Below, in pieces: positions 33,164 through 41,175 of a stretch of DNA of 64,000 nucleotides; within the stretch, counting starts at the first letter, position 1, and the number at the start of each line of letters is the position of its first letter. Origin of the DNA: Bin87 sp963665395 (GTDB lineage Bacteria > Chloroflexota > Dehalococcoidia > Lucifugimonadales > UBA3495); contig OY762251.1 of NCBI GenBank assembly GCA_963665395.2, positions 1,674,001 to 1,738,000 of the forward strand, written 5' to 3'. The notes beneath the pieces are model-generated. The model was not told the DNA's origin. It worked only from the letters and a program-made list of their open reading frames with translations, and ran no database searches. A program made the translations under genes and the position numbers.

Positions 33164-33672
33164 CGGCGCCCCAACCGGGTATGCCTTTTCAGCCACCGGC
33201 GCCCCTGGATCCTTGGGCGCTGATCGACTCGGTACGCGATACACTCAATCGGGCGGCCCATGGTACACTCGTGTCGCGCGAGACTTTCCACCGCGCCGTG
33301 AGCACAGCCTACTACGCGGTATTCCACGCGCTGGCGCGAAATAACGCCGACAACATCATCGGCCCTCCGACGAACCCATCAATGGCATTGGACTGGATCG
33401 ACGCCTATCGCAGGATGCGTCACGGTTACGCGGCGTACCAACTCCGGCAGCATATGCCCACGCTGGACAGAAACGGCCGCGAGTTCAGCCTCCGCTTCAT
33501 AAACCTGAAAACCGCGCGAGAAACGGCCGACTACAACCCGGACGCCGTTTTCAACCTGGCATCAGTCAGTCTTTGGCTGAACCGCGCAATAGCAGCCCTG
33601 AAGAACCTGGGCGCCATGAGCCCAACCGACAAACGAACGATCACTAATATCGTCCTCTACGGCCACCTGTGA
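33160..33672 (+). CDS. HEPN-like protein
   Basis: A 170-residue helical protein. The first helix bundle shows HRAVSTAYYAVFHALARNN, and later RRMRHGYAAYQLRQHM and INLKTARETADYNPDAVF, matching the pattern of HEPN-type proteins (R/H near a central helix and R..ADY near the end). HEPN proteins are frequent RNase toxins or structural partners in toxin-antitoxin and abortive-infection systems. Start GTG 33160 overlaps the upstream gene, and the next DUF433 gene begins 32 bases after its stop. Catalytic activity is not certain because the strict RxxxxH motif is loosely placed. Confidence 0.65.
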   Translation: MTAPQPGMPFQPPAPLDPWALIDSVRDTLNRAAHGTLVSRETFHRAVSTAYYAVFHALARNNADNIIGPPTNPSMALDWIDAYRRMRHGYAAYQLRQHMPTLDRNGREFSLRFINLKTARETADYNPDAVFNLASVSLWLNRAIAALKNLGAMSPTDKRTITNIVLYGHL

Positions 33673-33704
33673 ACGCCGGGAGCGGCAGCATCAAAGGAGA
33701 AAAT

Positions 33705-33968
33705 ATGCCCGCCGCCCACGAATTGCTCGCCCGCATCACGGCCCGCCCCGACGTATTTGGCGGCAAACCCATCATCCGCGATATGCGCGTGTCGGTGGAA
33801 CTGATCCTGAGCCGGCTGGCCCAGGGCGTCGCCCAGGCGGACATCCTGGACGACTACCCCGACCTGGAGCCAGACGACGTCCGCGCCGGCATCGCCTACG
33901 CACACGCCGTAATTTCCGGCGACACGCTGTTGAGCGGACACGTTAAGGCGGGAGCGGCGGTGATATAA
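33705..33968 (+). CDS. DUF433 protein, copy 2
   Basis: An 87-residue DUF433 protein nearly identical to copy 1 over ~70 residues (RPDVFGGKPIIRDMRVSVEL) but with a different C-terminus (SGDTLLSGHVKAGAAVI). Start ATG 33705 has AAAGGAG six bases upstream. No DUF5615 or PIN toxin directly follows. Its 3' end overlaps a TATAAT box for the next gene. The high identity to copy 1 at DNA level shows recent duplication. Confidence 0.8.
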   Translation: MPAAHELLARITARPDVFGGKPIIRDMRVSVELILSRLAQGVAQADILDDYPDLEPDDVRAGIAYAHAVISGDTLLSGHVKAGAAVI

Positions 33969-33969
33969 T
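33964..33969 (+). promoter_or_regulatory. -10 box TATAAT
   Basis: GGTGATATAATTCGC lies 91 bases upstream of the gene at 34060, overlapping the end of the second DUF433 gene. Confidence 0.35.
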
Positions 33970-34059
33970 TCGCATACTGTACGAGAATCGCGCGGCGGGC
34001 CGCCGGCCCGTATCCGGCAGGGTATCACCTTTCCTGCTCTTGCCTATGGGGTCGCCGGT

Positions 34060-34842
34060 ATGCCGGACCACCTGACCTTTATAATTCACTCGGTCGATGA
34101 GCGTTCCTCGCTTGACCTGCTGGTCAAGTCGCTGGAGGACATCCAGCGGCTGTTGCGTCACGTTGACTACGCAATCCATCGGCAGGGCAGCCCGACGGGT
34201 TGGGCAGTCCATAGCCTCAAGTCCAGCTCGCCAACCCTGACGCTGGCGCCGCGCCGCGCCGACCGGCAGGCCGTGGCGATTGTCGGCGATGGGCTGCGTC
34301 TGGTGACGGAGGGAACGGACCAGCCGCCGCAGTACTTCACCGAGCCGGCATTGGAGAACTTGAAGAGAATGAGCCGACTGTTTCGGGGCGAGAGCCGAGC
34401 CCGGGCGCTGTCGGTGCTGGTGGACGACAAAAAAGCGGCGACGATAGAGGATGACATCGCCGACAAAGCGGATCGTGTACTCTCTGCCGGCTACCACAAC
34501 CTCGGATCGTTGCAAGGCCGGCTGGACGCAATCAACGTTCACCGGACTCCAACCGCTACCATCTGGGACCGGGTAAGCGGCGCGCCGGTGCGTTGTCGTT
34601 TCCCTCGTGAAGAAACCGACCGGGTGAAAGAACTTCTCCGGCAACTGGTTACCGTCACCGGCGACGTTCACTATTTTTCCAACGGCCGGCCGCGCTCCGT
34701 AACCGACGTCGTTGCAATCGAACAGTTGGCGACGCCGGATCAATACTTGGAGAAAGCGGGATTCGGCACTATTCCCGACCGGCGCGTGCGTGCAATCGGA
34801 GCCGCAGAATGGCTCGCTGAGGTACGCGGCGCGAGGGAATAA
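34060..34842 (+). CDS. hypothetical protein paired with PIN toxin
   Basis: A 260-residue soluble protein. An N-terminal segment (FIIHSVDERSSLDLLVKSLE) reads like an alpha/beta fold, followed by a middle with SPTLTLAPRRADRQAVAIVG. A small C-terminal beta-rich domain includes SGAPVRCRFPREETDRVKEL and VTGDVHYFSNGRPRSVTDVV. I do not know its family. It ends five bases before the GTG start of a PIN-domain gene, so the two are almost certainly one operon and this is the likely antitoxin or accessory subunit. It is much larger than usual PIN antitoxins, which makes the pair noteworthy. Confidence 0.6.
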   Translation: MPDHLTFIIHSVDERSSLDLLVKSLEDIQRLLRHVDYAIHRQGSPTGWAVHSLKSSSPTLTLAPRRADRQAVAIVGDGLRLVTEGTDQPPQYFTEPALENLKRMSRLFRGESRARALSVLVDDKKAATIEDDIADKADRVLSAGYHNLGSLQGRLDAINVHRTPTATIWDRVSGAPVRCRFPREETDRVKELLRQLVTVTGDVHYFSNGRPRSVTDVVAIEQLATPDQYLEKAGFGTIPDRRVRAIGAAEWLAEVRGARE

Positions 34843-34847
34843 GAGCT

Positions 34848-35327
34848 GTGCCGGCGCAGCGACGGTTGTGGGATTCAAGCGTGATAATCGGTTATCTTGC
34901 CGGGCAGGAGGACCTGAAGGACGCCTGCGAGAATATCATTGCCAGCGCGGAGCGCGGCGATGTCGAGATATTCATTGCTACGATGGCGATGACCGAAGTC
35001 GCTTACCTGGAAGGCTTGAGCGACGAAGAGTCCGAAACGAAGATCAGCGAGTTTTTTAGCCGTAGTTACATCATCCCAGTGGCGATTGATCCGCGTGTGG
35101 CGGCCATTGCCAGGCGGCTGATTAGAAAGTACCGAACCGGGCCAAAACTTAAGCCTCCTGACGCCGAGCACCTTGCCACTGCCATGCAATGGCAGATACC
35201 CATACTGGAAACGACCGACCCTGACCTGCTGCGGCTTGACGGCTTGGAGCGGTTTGAAGGCCACCAGGAAAATCCGGCTATAACTATCCGCCGCCCTTTT
35301 TACGAAGGGACACGCCCCATGTTCTGA
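34848..35327 (+). CDS. PIN-domain ribonuclease toxin candidate
   Basis: A 159-residue PIN protein starting at GTG 34848. Acidic metal ligands are seen at LWDSSVIIGYL (D near 8), MAMTEVAYLEG (E), PPDAEHLATAMQW (D) and ETTDPDLLRLD (D). That is a complete catalytic set, so activity is expected against RNA in the cytoplasm. The C-terminus extends ~25 residues beyond the core. It is coupled to the 260-residue upstream gene rather than to a small antitoxin. Confidence 0.85.
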   Translation: MPAQRRLWDSSVIIGYLAGQEDLKDACENIIASAERGDVEIFIATMAMTEVAYLEGLSDEESETKISEFFSRSYIIPVAIDPRVAAIARRLIRKYRTGPKLKPPDAEHLATAMQWQIPILETTDPDLLRLDGLERFEGHQENPAITIRRPFYEGTRPMF

Positions 35328-35353
35328 CGATTCCCCGAAAGCAGAGGAATGCT

Positions 35354-35512
35354 ATGCCAGTCAATCAAGCGCTACTCGCCCGCATCACCGCCCGCCCCGA
35401 CGTATTCGGCGGCAAGCCCATCATCTGTGATCTGCGCGTATCGGTGGAGCTGATCCCGAGCCTGCTGGCCCAGGGCGTCGCCCAATTTGAGTTTGCAATC
35501 GCCGCTTATTGA
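35354..35512 (+). pseudogene. DUF433 protein, copy 3, truncated at tRNA-Leu
   Basis: ATG 35354 opens a frame identical in style to the other two (RPDVFGGKPIICDLRVSVEL, then LLAQGVAQ). After 44 residues it departs into FEFAIAAY and stops at TGA 35512. The homology breaks off about 20 bases before the 3' end of the tRNA-Leu gene. The upstream 20 bases (CCCCGAAAG and AGAGGAATGCT) match those before copy 1. Confidence 0.75.
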
Positions 35513-35518
35513 GAACAT

Positions 35519-35605
35519 TGGTGCCGAAGGTCAGACTCGAACTGACACGGGATATTATCCCACCGGTTTTTGAGACCGGCGCGTCTACCATTCCGCCACT
35601 TCGGC
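35519..35605 (-). tRNA. tRNA-Leu (CAA)
   Basis: The minus strand folds into a complete tRNA: acceptor GCCGAAG paired with CTTCGGC, D arm GTGGCGGAATGGTAGACGC, anticodon stem CCGGT/ACCGG with loop CTCAAAA (anticodon CAA, decoding UUG), long variable arm TGGGATAATATCCCGT, T arm with GTTCGAGTC, discriminator A and an encoded CCA. The long variable arm confirms class II leucine. It borders the accessory genes on one side and core genes on the other. Confidence 0.97.
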
Positions 35606-35733
35606 CCGGGCATCCAGTATAGCACGGTTGCGCTGAAGGGGGCTGCGTTGTAGCATTGTCCCAGTACTAAACGGCGACCCGCCATAGGTATCCATACCAG
35701 CGAACGCGACGCGACGCGAGAGGCAGCAGGGCG

Positions 35734-36189
35734 ATGGCCAACATCAAGGACCGGCTGGAGGAAGACATCCGCAATACCATGCGCGCCCGAAACCGGGAAC
35801 GCCTGGATACTTTGCGTTTCCTGAAAAGCCAAATCCAGCTGACGGAAAAGAACAATCTCAAGGAACTGGACGACGGCGGCGTCACCGACGTCATCGCCAA
35901 GCAGGTCAAGGATCGCCGCGAGAGCATCGAAATGTTCGGCCAGGGCGGACGGGCCGACCTGGTGGCCAAGGAAGAAGCTTCCCTCACCATCCTGCTGGAA
36001 TATATGCCCGAGCAGCTCAGCGATGCGGAAATCGAGGCCCTGGCCCGGCAGGCCGTCGCCGATACCGGCGCCTCCGGGCCCGGCGACCGGGGCAAGGTCA
36101 TGGGACGCATCATGCCCCAGGTGCGGGGCAAGGCCGACGGCAGCCAGGTGAACGCCATCGTCTCCCGTATCCTCGAAACGGGCGGCTGA
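35734..36189 (+). CDS. GatB/YqeY domain protein
   Basis: A 151-residue YqeY-type protein. The N-terminal helical half (IKDRLEEDIRNTMRARNRER) and C-terminal half (GRIMPQVRGKADGSQVNAIV) are typical, with the family-conserved ILLEYMPEQLSDAEIEAL in between. YqeY resembles the tail domain of GatB amidotransferase and probably binds tRNA, but its role is unsettled. It sits 8 bases upstream of purQ and is likely the first gene of the purine block. Confidence 0.92.
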   Translation: MANIKDRLEEDIRNTMRARNRERLDTLRFLKSQIQLTEKNNLKELDDGGVTDVIAKQVKDRRESIEMFGQGGRADLVAKEEASLTILLEYMPEQLSDAEIEALARQAVADTGASGPGDRGKVMGRIMPQVRGKADGSQVNAIVSRILETGG

Positions 36190-36197
36190 TCCCACCC

Positions 36198-36893
36198 ATG
36201 CGTTTCGGCATCCTGGTCTTCCCCGGCACCTGGAGCGACACCGACTGCCACCATGCCGTCAACGGTGTCCTCGGACAGGACGCCGATTATGTCTGGCACA
36301 AGGAGCGCAGCGTAGCCGGCTACGACGCCATCATCGTCCCGGGCGGGTTCTCCTACGGCGATTACCTCCGGGCCGGCGCCATCGCCCGTTTCTCCCCGGT
36401 GATGTCGGCGGTGCGCGACTTCGCCGCCGGCGGCGGCTTGGTCATCGGCATCTGCAACGGGTTTCAGATACTGTGCGAGGCCGGCCTCCTGCCGGGCGCG
36501 TTGCGTCGCAATGGTCACCTGGAATACCGCTGCCAGTGGACGCGCCTGCGCACCGAGCGCGTCGATACGCCGTTCAGCAGCCGCTGCCGCGAGGGTCAGG
36601 CCCTGGCCGTTCCAGTGTCCCATGGCGAGGGCAACTACTACGCCGACGCCGCCACCATCGCGCAACTGGAGGAACAGGGCCGCGTCCTGTTCCGCTATTG
36701 CGAGCCGGACGGTTTGGTCACCGACGCCGCCAATCCCAACGGCTCCGTGGGCAACATCGCCGGCATCCTCAACGAAGGACGCAACGTGCTGGGCATGATG
36801 CCTCACCCGGAGCGCAGTTGCGAGTTGCTGCTCGGCTCCGATGACGGCAACCTGATTTTCGGGTCAATGATCGACGCCGGAGCCGGTCATTAG
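36198..36893 (+). CDS. purQ: phosphoribosylformylglycinamidine synthase, glutaminase subunit
   Basis: A 231-residue class I glutamine amidotransferase of purine synthesis, supplying ammonia to PurL for the FGAR to FGAM step. The nucleophile Cys is in GLVIGICNGFQILCEAGLLP, and the catalytic His and Glu are in GMMPHPERSCELL. The oxyanion region PGGFSYGDYLRAGAIA is intact. Length is normal for this subunit. Together with YqeY, an EamA transporter and purL it forms a same-strand block; the purL gene is separated by a transporter and a toxin-antitoxin pair. Confidence 0.97.
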   Translation: MRFGILVFPGTWSDTDCHHAVNGVLGQDADYVWHKERSVAGYDAIIVPGGFSYGDYLRAGAIARFSPVMSAVRDFAAGGGLVIGICNGFQILCEAGLLPGALRRNGHLEYRCQWTRLRTERVDTPFSSRCREGQALAVPVSHGEGNYYADAATIAQLEEQGRVLFRYCEPDGLVTDAANPNGSVGNIAGILNEGRNVLGMMPHPERSCELLLGSDDGNLIFGSMIDAGAGH

Positions 36894-36895
36894 GG

Positions 36896-37813
36896 ATGCT
36901 GCTGTCGCTGGGGCTGGCGTGCATCGCCGTGCTGGGGTTCGGCAGTTCCGCGGTGCTGGCCCGCCTGGGCATGAGCGCGATGCGGCCCATGCCGGCGTCG
37001 GTGATTTCCCTGGTGGCGTCAACCTTGCTGGCGGGAACGCTGGCCCTCGTCTTTGAGTTCGACGCCATCATTGCGCTCCCGGTTATCTCCCTGGTGTGGC
37101 TCCTGGGCAACGGTATCCTCACCTATATGGGCGGGCGTTCCCAGCAGTACATCGCCATCAGTTTGATCGGGGCGTCGCGGGTCACGCCCATCGTGGGCAG
37201 CGCCGCCCTGTTCTCCGCGCTGTACGCCATCACGCTGACCCGCCTCGGTGTCCCCGGCTTCAACGAGCATCTGACCGCGCTCCTTGGTCTGGGGACGGTG
37301 GTGGTCGTCATCGGCCTGGCCCTGACCGGCGGAAATTTCCTGCGCCAGAGCTGGGGCCGCGACTGGAAATCGGTGGCGGGTTACGGCCTGGCGATCCTGG
37401 CGGCGGCGTGTTACGGCGCATCAACCCTCAGCGGCCGGGTGTTGAGTATCCAGTTCGGATCGCCATTGATCATGGCCGCCGGCAGTATGTTCTTCGCCAC
37501 CCTGGTACTGTCGCCGGTGTTCGGTCGGGAGGCGGCGCAAAGGGTTACCGGCGCCGGGTGGGCGCCCTTATGGGTCTTCTTGGGCGGATTGGCCGCCGCC
37601 TGCGCCGTGATATCCATTTATTTCGCGGTAACCCGGGAAGGCTCCAACATACTGGTAATCGCGCCCATCGTGTCGTGCAACCCCCTGGTTACGCTGCTCA
37701 TGGCGCGGCTGTTCCTGCGTCAGAGCGAAACGATTACCAAAGAGCTGGTCATCGGCACGCTGATGGCGGTGGGCGGCGTGGGAATGGTGGTGGTGGGCGG
37801 GCTTATCGGGTAG
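36896..37813 (+). CDS. EamA/DMT-family transporter
   Basis: A 305-residue protein with ten predicted membrane helices in two EamA repeats, starting at ATG 36896 three bases after the purQ stop. Family cues are the first helix LLSLGLACIAVLGFGSSAVL, the mid-protein GLGTVVVVIGLALTGGNFL and the last repeat ISIYFAVTREGSNILVIAPI followed by GTLMAVGGVGMVVVGGL. Members export metabolites or nucleoside-like drugs; the substrate here is unknown. Its placement inside the purine block might hint at purine-related export, but that is speculative. Confidence 0.88.
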   Translation: MLLSLGLACIAVLGFGSSAVLARLGMSAMRPMPASVISLVASTLLAGTLALVFEFDAIIALPVISLVWLLGNGILTYMGGRSQQYIAISLIGASRVTPIVGSAALFSALYAITLTRLGVPGFNEHLTALLGLGTVVVVIGLALTGGNFLRQSWGRDWKSVAGYGLAILAAACYGASTLSGRVLSIQFGSPLIMAAGSMFFATLVLSPVFGREAAQRVTGAGWAPLWVFLGGLAAACAVISIYFAVTREGSNILVIAPIVSCNPLVTLLMARLFLRQSETITKELVIGTLMAVGGVGMVVVGGLIG

Positions 37814-37820
37814 CGTGTCG

Positions 37821-37826
37821 TATAAT
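37821..37826 (+). promoter_or_regulatory. -10 box TATAAT for RelB/YafQ pair
   Basis: GTGTCGTATAATCGG, 27 bases upstream of the antitoxin start, indicates that the toxin-antitoxin pair has its own promoter within the purine block. Confidence 0.45.
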
Positions 37827-37852
37827 CGGATACACGAACTGCGAGGTGAACC

Positions 37853-38179
37853 ATGACCGAAACCGGAATTGTGAGCGTTCAAATCTCCCCGGAATTGAAG
37901 CGGGATGCGGAAAGAGTACTGGCTAAACTGGAGCTCACTCCAGATGATGCGATTGCCGATTTTTACCAGCACATCGTGGAGGAATACGAAGCCGGGGGCG
38001 ATGCCTGGCTCAAGATACCTCACGTCACCTGCTGCTTGGCCTTCGGCGGGCGGCCAAACGCCGAGAGCCTCTCCGCGATGAAAGAGATCGATGAAGGCGG
38101 CGGTATTCGGCATAGCAGCGTGGCTGAACTGAGGGCGTATTTCGAGAACGATACCGAAGAAGACGTCGCAAGTGCGTAA
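37853..38179 (+). CDS. RelB/DinJ-type antitoxin
   Basis: A 108-residue protein. The first ~45 residues (VSVQISPELKRDAERVLAKL and ELTPDDAIADFYQHIV) are a ribbon-helix-helix DNA-binding domain of the RelB/DinJ kind that dimerises on its own operator. The C-terminal half (SSVAELRAYFENDTEED) is acidic and would wrap the toxin. It overlaps the toxin gene by eight bases. Longer than canonical DinJ (86 residues) by an inserted middle segment. Confidence 0.8.
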   Translation: MTETGIVSVQISPELKRDAERVLAKLELTPDDAIADFYQHIVEEYEAGGDAWLKIPHVTCCLAFGGRPNAESLSAMKEIDEGGGIRHSSVAELRAYFENDTEEDVASA

Positions 38180-38447
38180 GGAAGTCATCAGCAGCGCGTC
38201 CTTCCGTCGGGATGTCAGGCGGGGCACGCGTCGTGGTCTAGACACGGATCGTATGTGGGATCTTGTCGATATGCTTGCTAACGGCGTGCCGCTTCCCCGC
38301 AATGCCCGGCGCCACCGGCTTACCGGCAACTGGACCGGCCGTTGGGAATGCCATATCGCCGGCAACTGGATTTTGGTGTGGACGGAAGACGCCGATACCA
38401 TCTACCTTGAGCGTACCGGCACTCATGACGACGTTTTTGGAAGGTAG
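38172..38447 (+). CDS. YafQ/RelE-type mRNA interferase toxin
   Basis: A 91-residue YafQ-like toxin. It shows ASFRRDVRRGTRRGLD at the start, RRHRLTGNWTGRWECHIAG in the centre and NWILVWTEDADTIYLERTGT then HDDVFGR at the end. The terminal His-Asp-x-x-Phe matches the catalytic end of YafQ, which cuts mRNA in the ribosomal A site. Starts within the antitoxin gene. Located between the EamA transporter and purL, with purL beginning seven bases after its stop. Confidence 0.88.
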   Translation: MRKEVISSASFRRDVRRGTRRGLDTDRMWDLVDMLANGVPLPRNARRHRLTGNWTGRWECHIAGNWILVWTEDADTIYLERTGTHDDVFGR

Positions 38448-38453
38448 CTCGTA

Positions 38454-40697
38454 ATGCCGGTCAGCAAGGAAATCCTGGACGAAATCGCCCTCTCCCCTGC
38501 CGAGTACGACATGATCGTGGACCGGCTCGACCGGGAACCCAATCCGGTGGAGCTGGGGATGTTCGGCGCGCTGTGGAGCGAGCACTGCGGGTACAAACAC
38601 TCCCGCCCGCTGCTGGGGATGCTGCCCACCCGTTCATCTCGCACCCTGTCCCAGGCCGGCGCCGAAAACGCCGGCGCCATCGACATCGGCAACGGCCTGG
38701 CCGTGGTGTTCAAGGTGGAGTCGCACAACCATCCGTCGGCGGTGGAGCCGTTGCAGGGGGCAGCCACCGGAGTGGGCGGCATCGTGCGCGACATCCTGGC
38801 CATGGGCGCGCGGCCCATCGCCCTGCTCAACTCATTGCGCTTCGGCCCCCCGGACTCCGCCGCCAACCGTCGCCTGCTGCGGGGCGTGGTGGACGGTATC
38901 GGCTGGTACGGCAACTGCATCGGCGTGCCCGACGTGGCCGGCGAAATCTACTTCGACGAGTGTTACTCGCAGAACCCGCTGGTCAACGCCATGTGCGTGG
39001 GCATCGCCCGCATTGAGGACTTGGCCAGCGCGGCGGCGGACACGCCCGGCGACGTGCTCCTGCTGGCCGGGGCCGGCACCGGGCGGGACGGCATACACGG
39101 CGCGTCGGGGTTGGCGTCGCGCACATTTGAAGAAGAGCAGGAACTTCGCCCCACCGTTCAGGTGGGTAACCCCTTCCTGGAAAAGTCTTTGATTGAGGCG
39201 TGTCTGGAAGCCCTGGCGACCGGGAAAGTACGGGCGTTACAGGACCTGGGAGCGGCCGGCCTGACCAGCGCGGCGGTGGAATCGGCGGCGCGGGGCCGGC
39301 GCGGGATCATCCTGGACATCAACCGCGTCCACCGCCGGGAGTCGGGCATGACGGGCTACGAGGTGATGCTGTCCGAGTCGCAAGAGCGGATGCTGCTGGC
39401 GGCGGCCCCGGAGCACGCGCCGGCCATCAGCGATGTGTTTAATAAGTGGGACGTTACCTGCGCCACCGTGGGAACTGTAACCGAAGAGCCGATTGCGCGG
39501 GTTGCGGACGGCGGGGAAACCATCGCCGCCTTGCCGGTGGAACATCTGACTGACGCGCCGCGCTATCGTCTGTCCGGCCAGCCGTCCGCCGAGGCGCAGG
39601 CCCGGCAACGCCTTGCTTTGCGAGAGGTTCCACTACCCACCGACGCGGGGCAAACCCTGTTGCAATTGTTGGCCTCGCCCAACATCGCCAGCCGACAGGG
39701 AGTCTATCGTCAATACGACCACCAGGTACAGACCAACACGGTAGTCGGGCCGGGCGCGGGCGATGCGGCGGTTCTCCGCGTCAAGGGAACGGACACCGCC
39801 ATCGCCGTCGCCATCGACGGGAACGGCCGGCAGTGCTACCTGGACCCCTTCCGCGGCGGCCAGTTGGCGGTGGCCGAAGTCACGCGCAACCTGTCCTGCG
39901 TGGGCGCGGAACCGCTGGCGCTGACCGACTGCCTCAACTTCGGCAACCCGGAGCGTCCCGAAATCTATTACCAGTTGGAACAGTGCATCCGGGGCATGGC
40001 CCGGGCCTGTCGCGCCCTGGGCGTCCCGGTGGTCAGCGGCAACGTCAGCCTGTACAACGAGAGCCAGGGCACGGCCATATACCCCACGCCCATCGTCGGC
40101 GGGTTGGGACTGCTGGAGAATGCCATCCGGCACTGCGGGGCGGGTTTCCCGGCTGAAGGACTGGCGGTAGTCCTGCTGGGCGCAGAGCAACTATCCGTCC
40201 GCGCCTCCGACTTGGCTGGCAGCGAATACCTGTACGCGGCGCATGGCAAGGTGAACGGAAGACCTCGCATCAACCTGGAATTGGAACGGCGCGTTCAGCA
40301 ACTCACCCGGCAGTTGATTGCCGACGGCGCGGCGCGCTCGGCCCACGACTGTTCCGACGGCGGGCTGGCCGTGGCCCTGGCCGAGTGCTGCATCCTGGGC
40401 GACGGGCGGATTGGCGGCGGCGGGCCGGTGGGTTTCGTAGCGTCGGATGATTTCGCGGCCGGCATTCCCCGGCGATGGGACGCCGCGCTGTTTGGCGAAG
40501 CCGCTTCTCGCATCGTGGTAACGGTAGCGACTGACCGGCTGGCCGGCCTGCTCAAGGCCGCCGCCGAGTACGACGTACCGGCCTTGACGCTGGGGCAAAC
40601 CGGAGGGCAACGGCTGCGGATTGACGGGCTGATTGACCTGGCGGTGACCGAACTCACTGACGCGTGGTATGCGGGCTTGGACGGGGTTTTGAGATAG
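38454..40697 (+). CDS. purL: phosphoribosylformylglycinamidine synthase, large subunit
   Basis: A 747-residue small-type PurL (no fused glutaminase), working with PurQ to convert FGAR, ATP and glutamine-derived ammonia to FGAM. Diagnostic segments are FGALWSEHCGYKHSRPLLGM, VVFKVESHNHPSAVEPLQGA, AATGVGGIVRDILAMGARP and SAHDCSDGGLAVALAECCIL. Length and order of the duplicated AIRS-like halves are normal. It begins seven bases after the toxin gene, so transcription probably reads through from purQ and from the toxin-antitoxin promoter. The deoxyribosyltransferase gene follows four bases after its stop. Confidence 0.97.
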   Translation: MPVSKEILDEIALSPAEYDMIVDRLDREPNPVELGMFGALWSEHCGYKHSRPLLGMLPTRSSRTLSQAGAENAGAIDIGNGLAVVFKVESHNHPSAVEPLQGAATGVGGIVRDILAMGARPIALLNSLRFGPPDSAANRRLLRGVVDGIGWYGNCIGVPDVAGEIYFDECYSQNPLVNAMCVGIARIEDLASAAADTPGDVLLLAGAGTGRDGIHGASGLASRTFEEEQELRPTVQVGNPFLEKSLIEACLEALATGKVRALQDLGAAGLTSAAVESAARGRRGIILDINRVHRRESGMTGYEVMLSESQERMLLAAAPEHAPAISDVFNKWDVTCATVGTVTEEPIARVADGGETIAALPVEHLTDAPRYRLSGQPSAEAQARQRLALREVPLPTDAGQTLLQLLASPNIASRQGVYRQYDHQVQTNTVVGPGAGDAAVLRVKGTDTAIAVAIDGNGRQCYLDPFRGGQLAVAEVTRNLSCVGAEPLALTDCLNFGNPERPEIYYQLEQCIRGMARACRALGVPVVSGNVSLYNESQGTAIYPTPIVGGLGLLENAIRHCGAGFPAEGLAVVLLGAEQLSVRASDLAGSEYLYAAHGKVNGRPRINLELERRVQQLTRQLIADGAARSAHDCSDGGLAVALAECCILGDGRIGGGGPVGFVASDDFAAGIPRRWDAALFGEAASRIVVTVATDRLAGLLKAAAEYDVPALTLGQTGGQRLRIDGLIDLAVTELTDAWYAGLDGVLR

Positions 40698-40701
40698 ACG
40701 G

Positions 40702-41175
40702 ATGAACCAAGCGCGCAAAACCATCTACCTGGCCAACCCCTATGGCTTTTCCGCCCAGCAGAAGGCGCTGCTGCTGCCGGAGATCGCCGCCGCCCTGGCC
40801 GCGCTGGGCTTGGAGGTTTGGGAACCCTTCGCGCGCAACAACCAGGTTGACTTTTCCCAACCCGGTTGGGCCTACCGTGTCGCCCAGGCCGACGCGCGGG
40901 ATGTGCGCGAGGCCGACGCCATTTTCGCCGTAGTCAACGGCGCGCCCCCCGACGAGGGCGTGATGGTGGAACTGGGCATCGCCATCGCCCTGGGCAAGCC
41001 CACGTTCCTGTTCCGCGACGACTTCCGCCGCGTCACCGACAGCGAAGAATACCCGTTGAACCTGATGCTGTTCGCCGGTATGCCTCGAGAAGGTTGGGAG
41101 GACTACTACTACACGTCCGTCGCCGAAATCGCGTCGCCGGACAAGGCGTTGGCCCGTTGGGCGCGCATCAGCTGA
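40702..41175 (+). CDS. nucleoside 2-deoxyribosyltransferase-like protein
   Basis: A 157-residue Rossmann-type enzyme. It has the family start IYLANPYGFSAQQKALLLPE, the catalytic-Glu-type segment DEGVMVELGIAIALGKPTFL and DDFRRVTDSEEYPLNLML. These enzymes exchange or hydrolyse bases on deoxynucleosides, fitting the purine context. It immediately follows purL and overlaps the convergent NYN gene by eight bases. Confidence 0.85.
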   Translation: MNQARKTIYLANPYGFSAQQKALLLPEIAAALAALGLEVWEPFARNNQVDFSQPGWAYRVAQADARDVREADAIFAVVNGAPPDEGVMVELGIAIALGKPTFLFRDDFRRVTDSEEYPLNLMLFAGMPREGWEDYYYTSVAEIASPDKALARWARIS

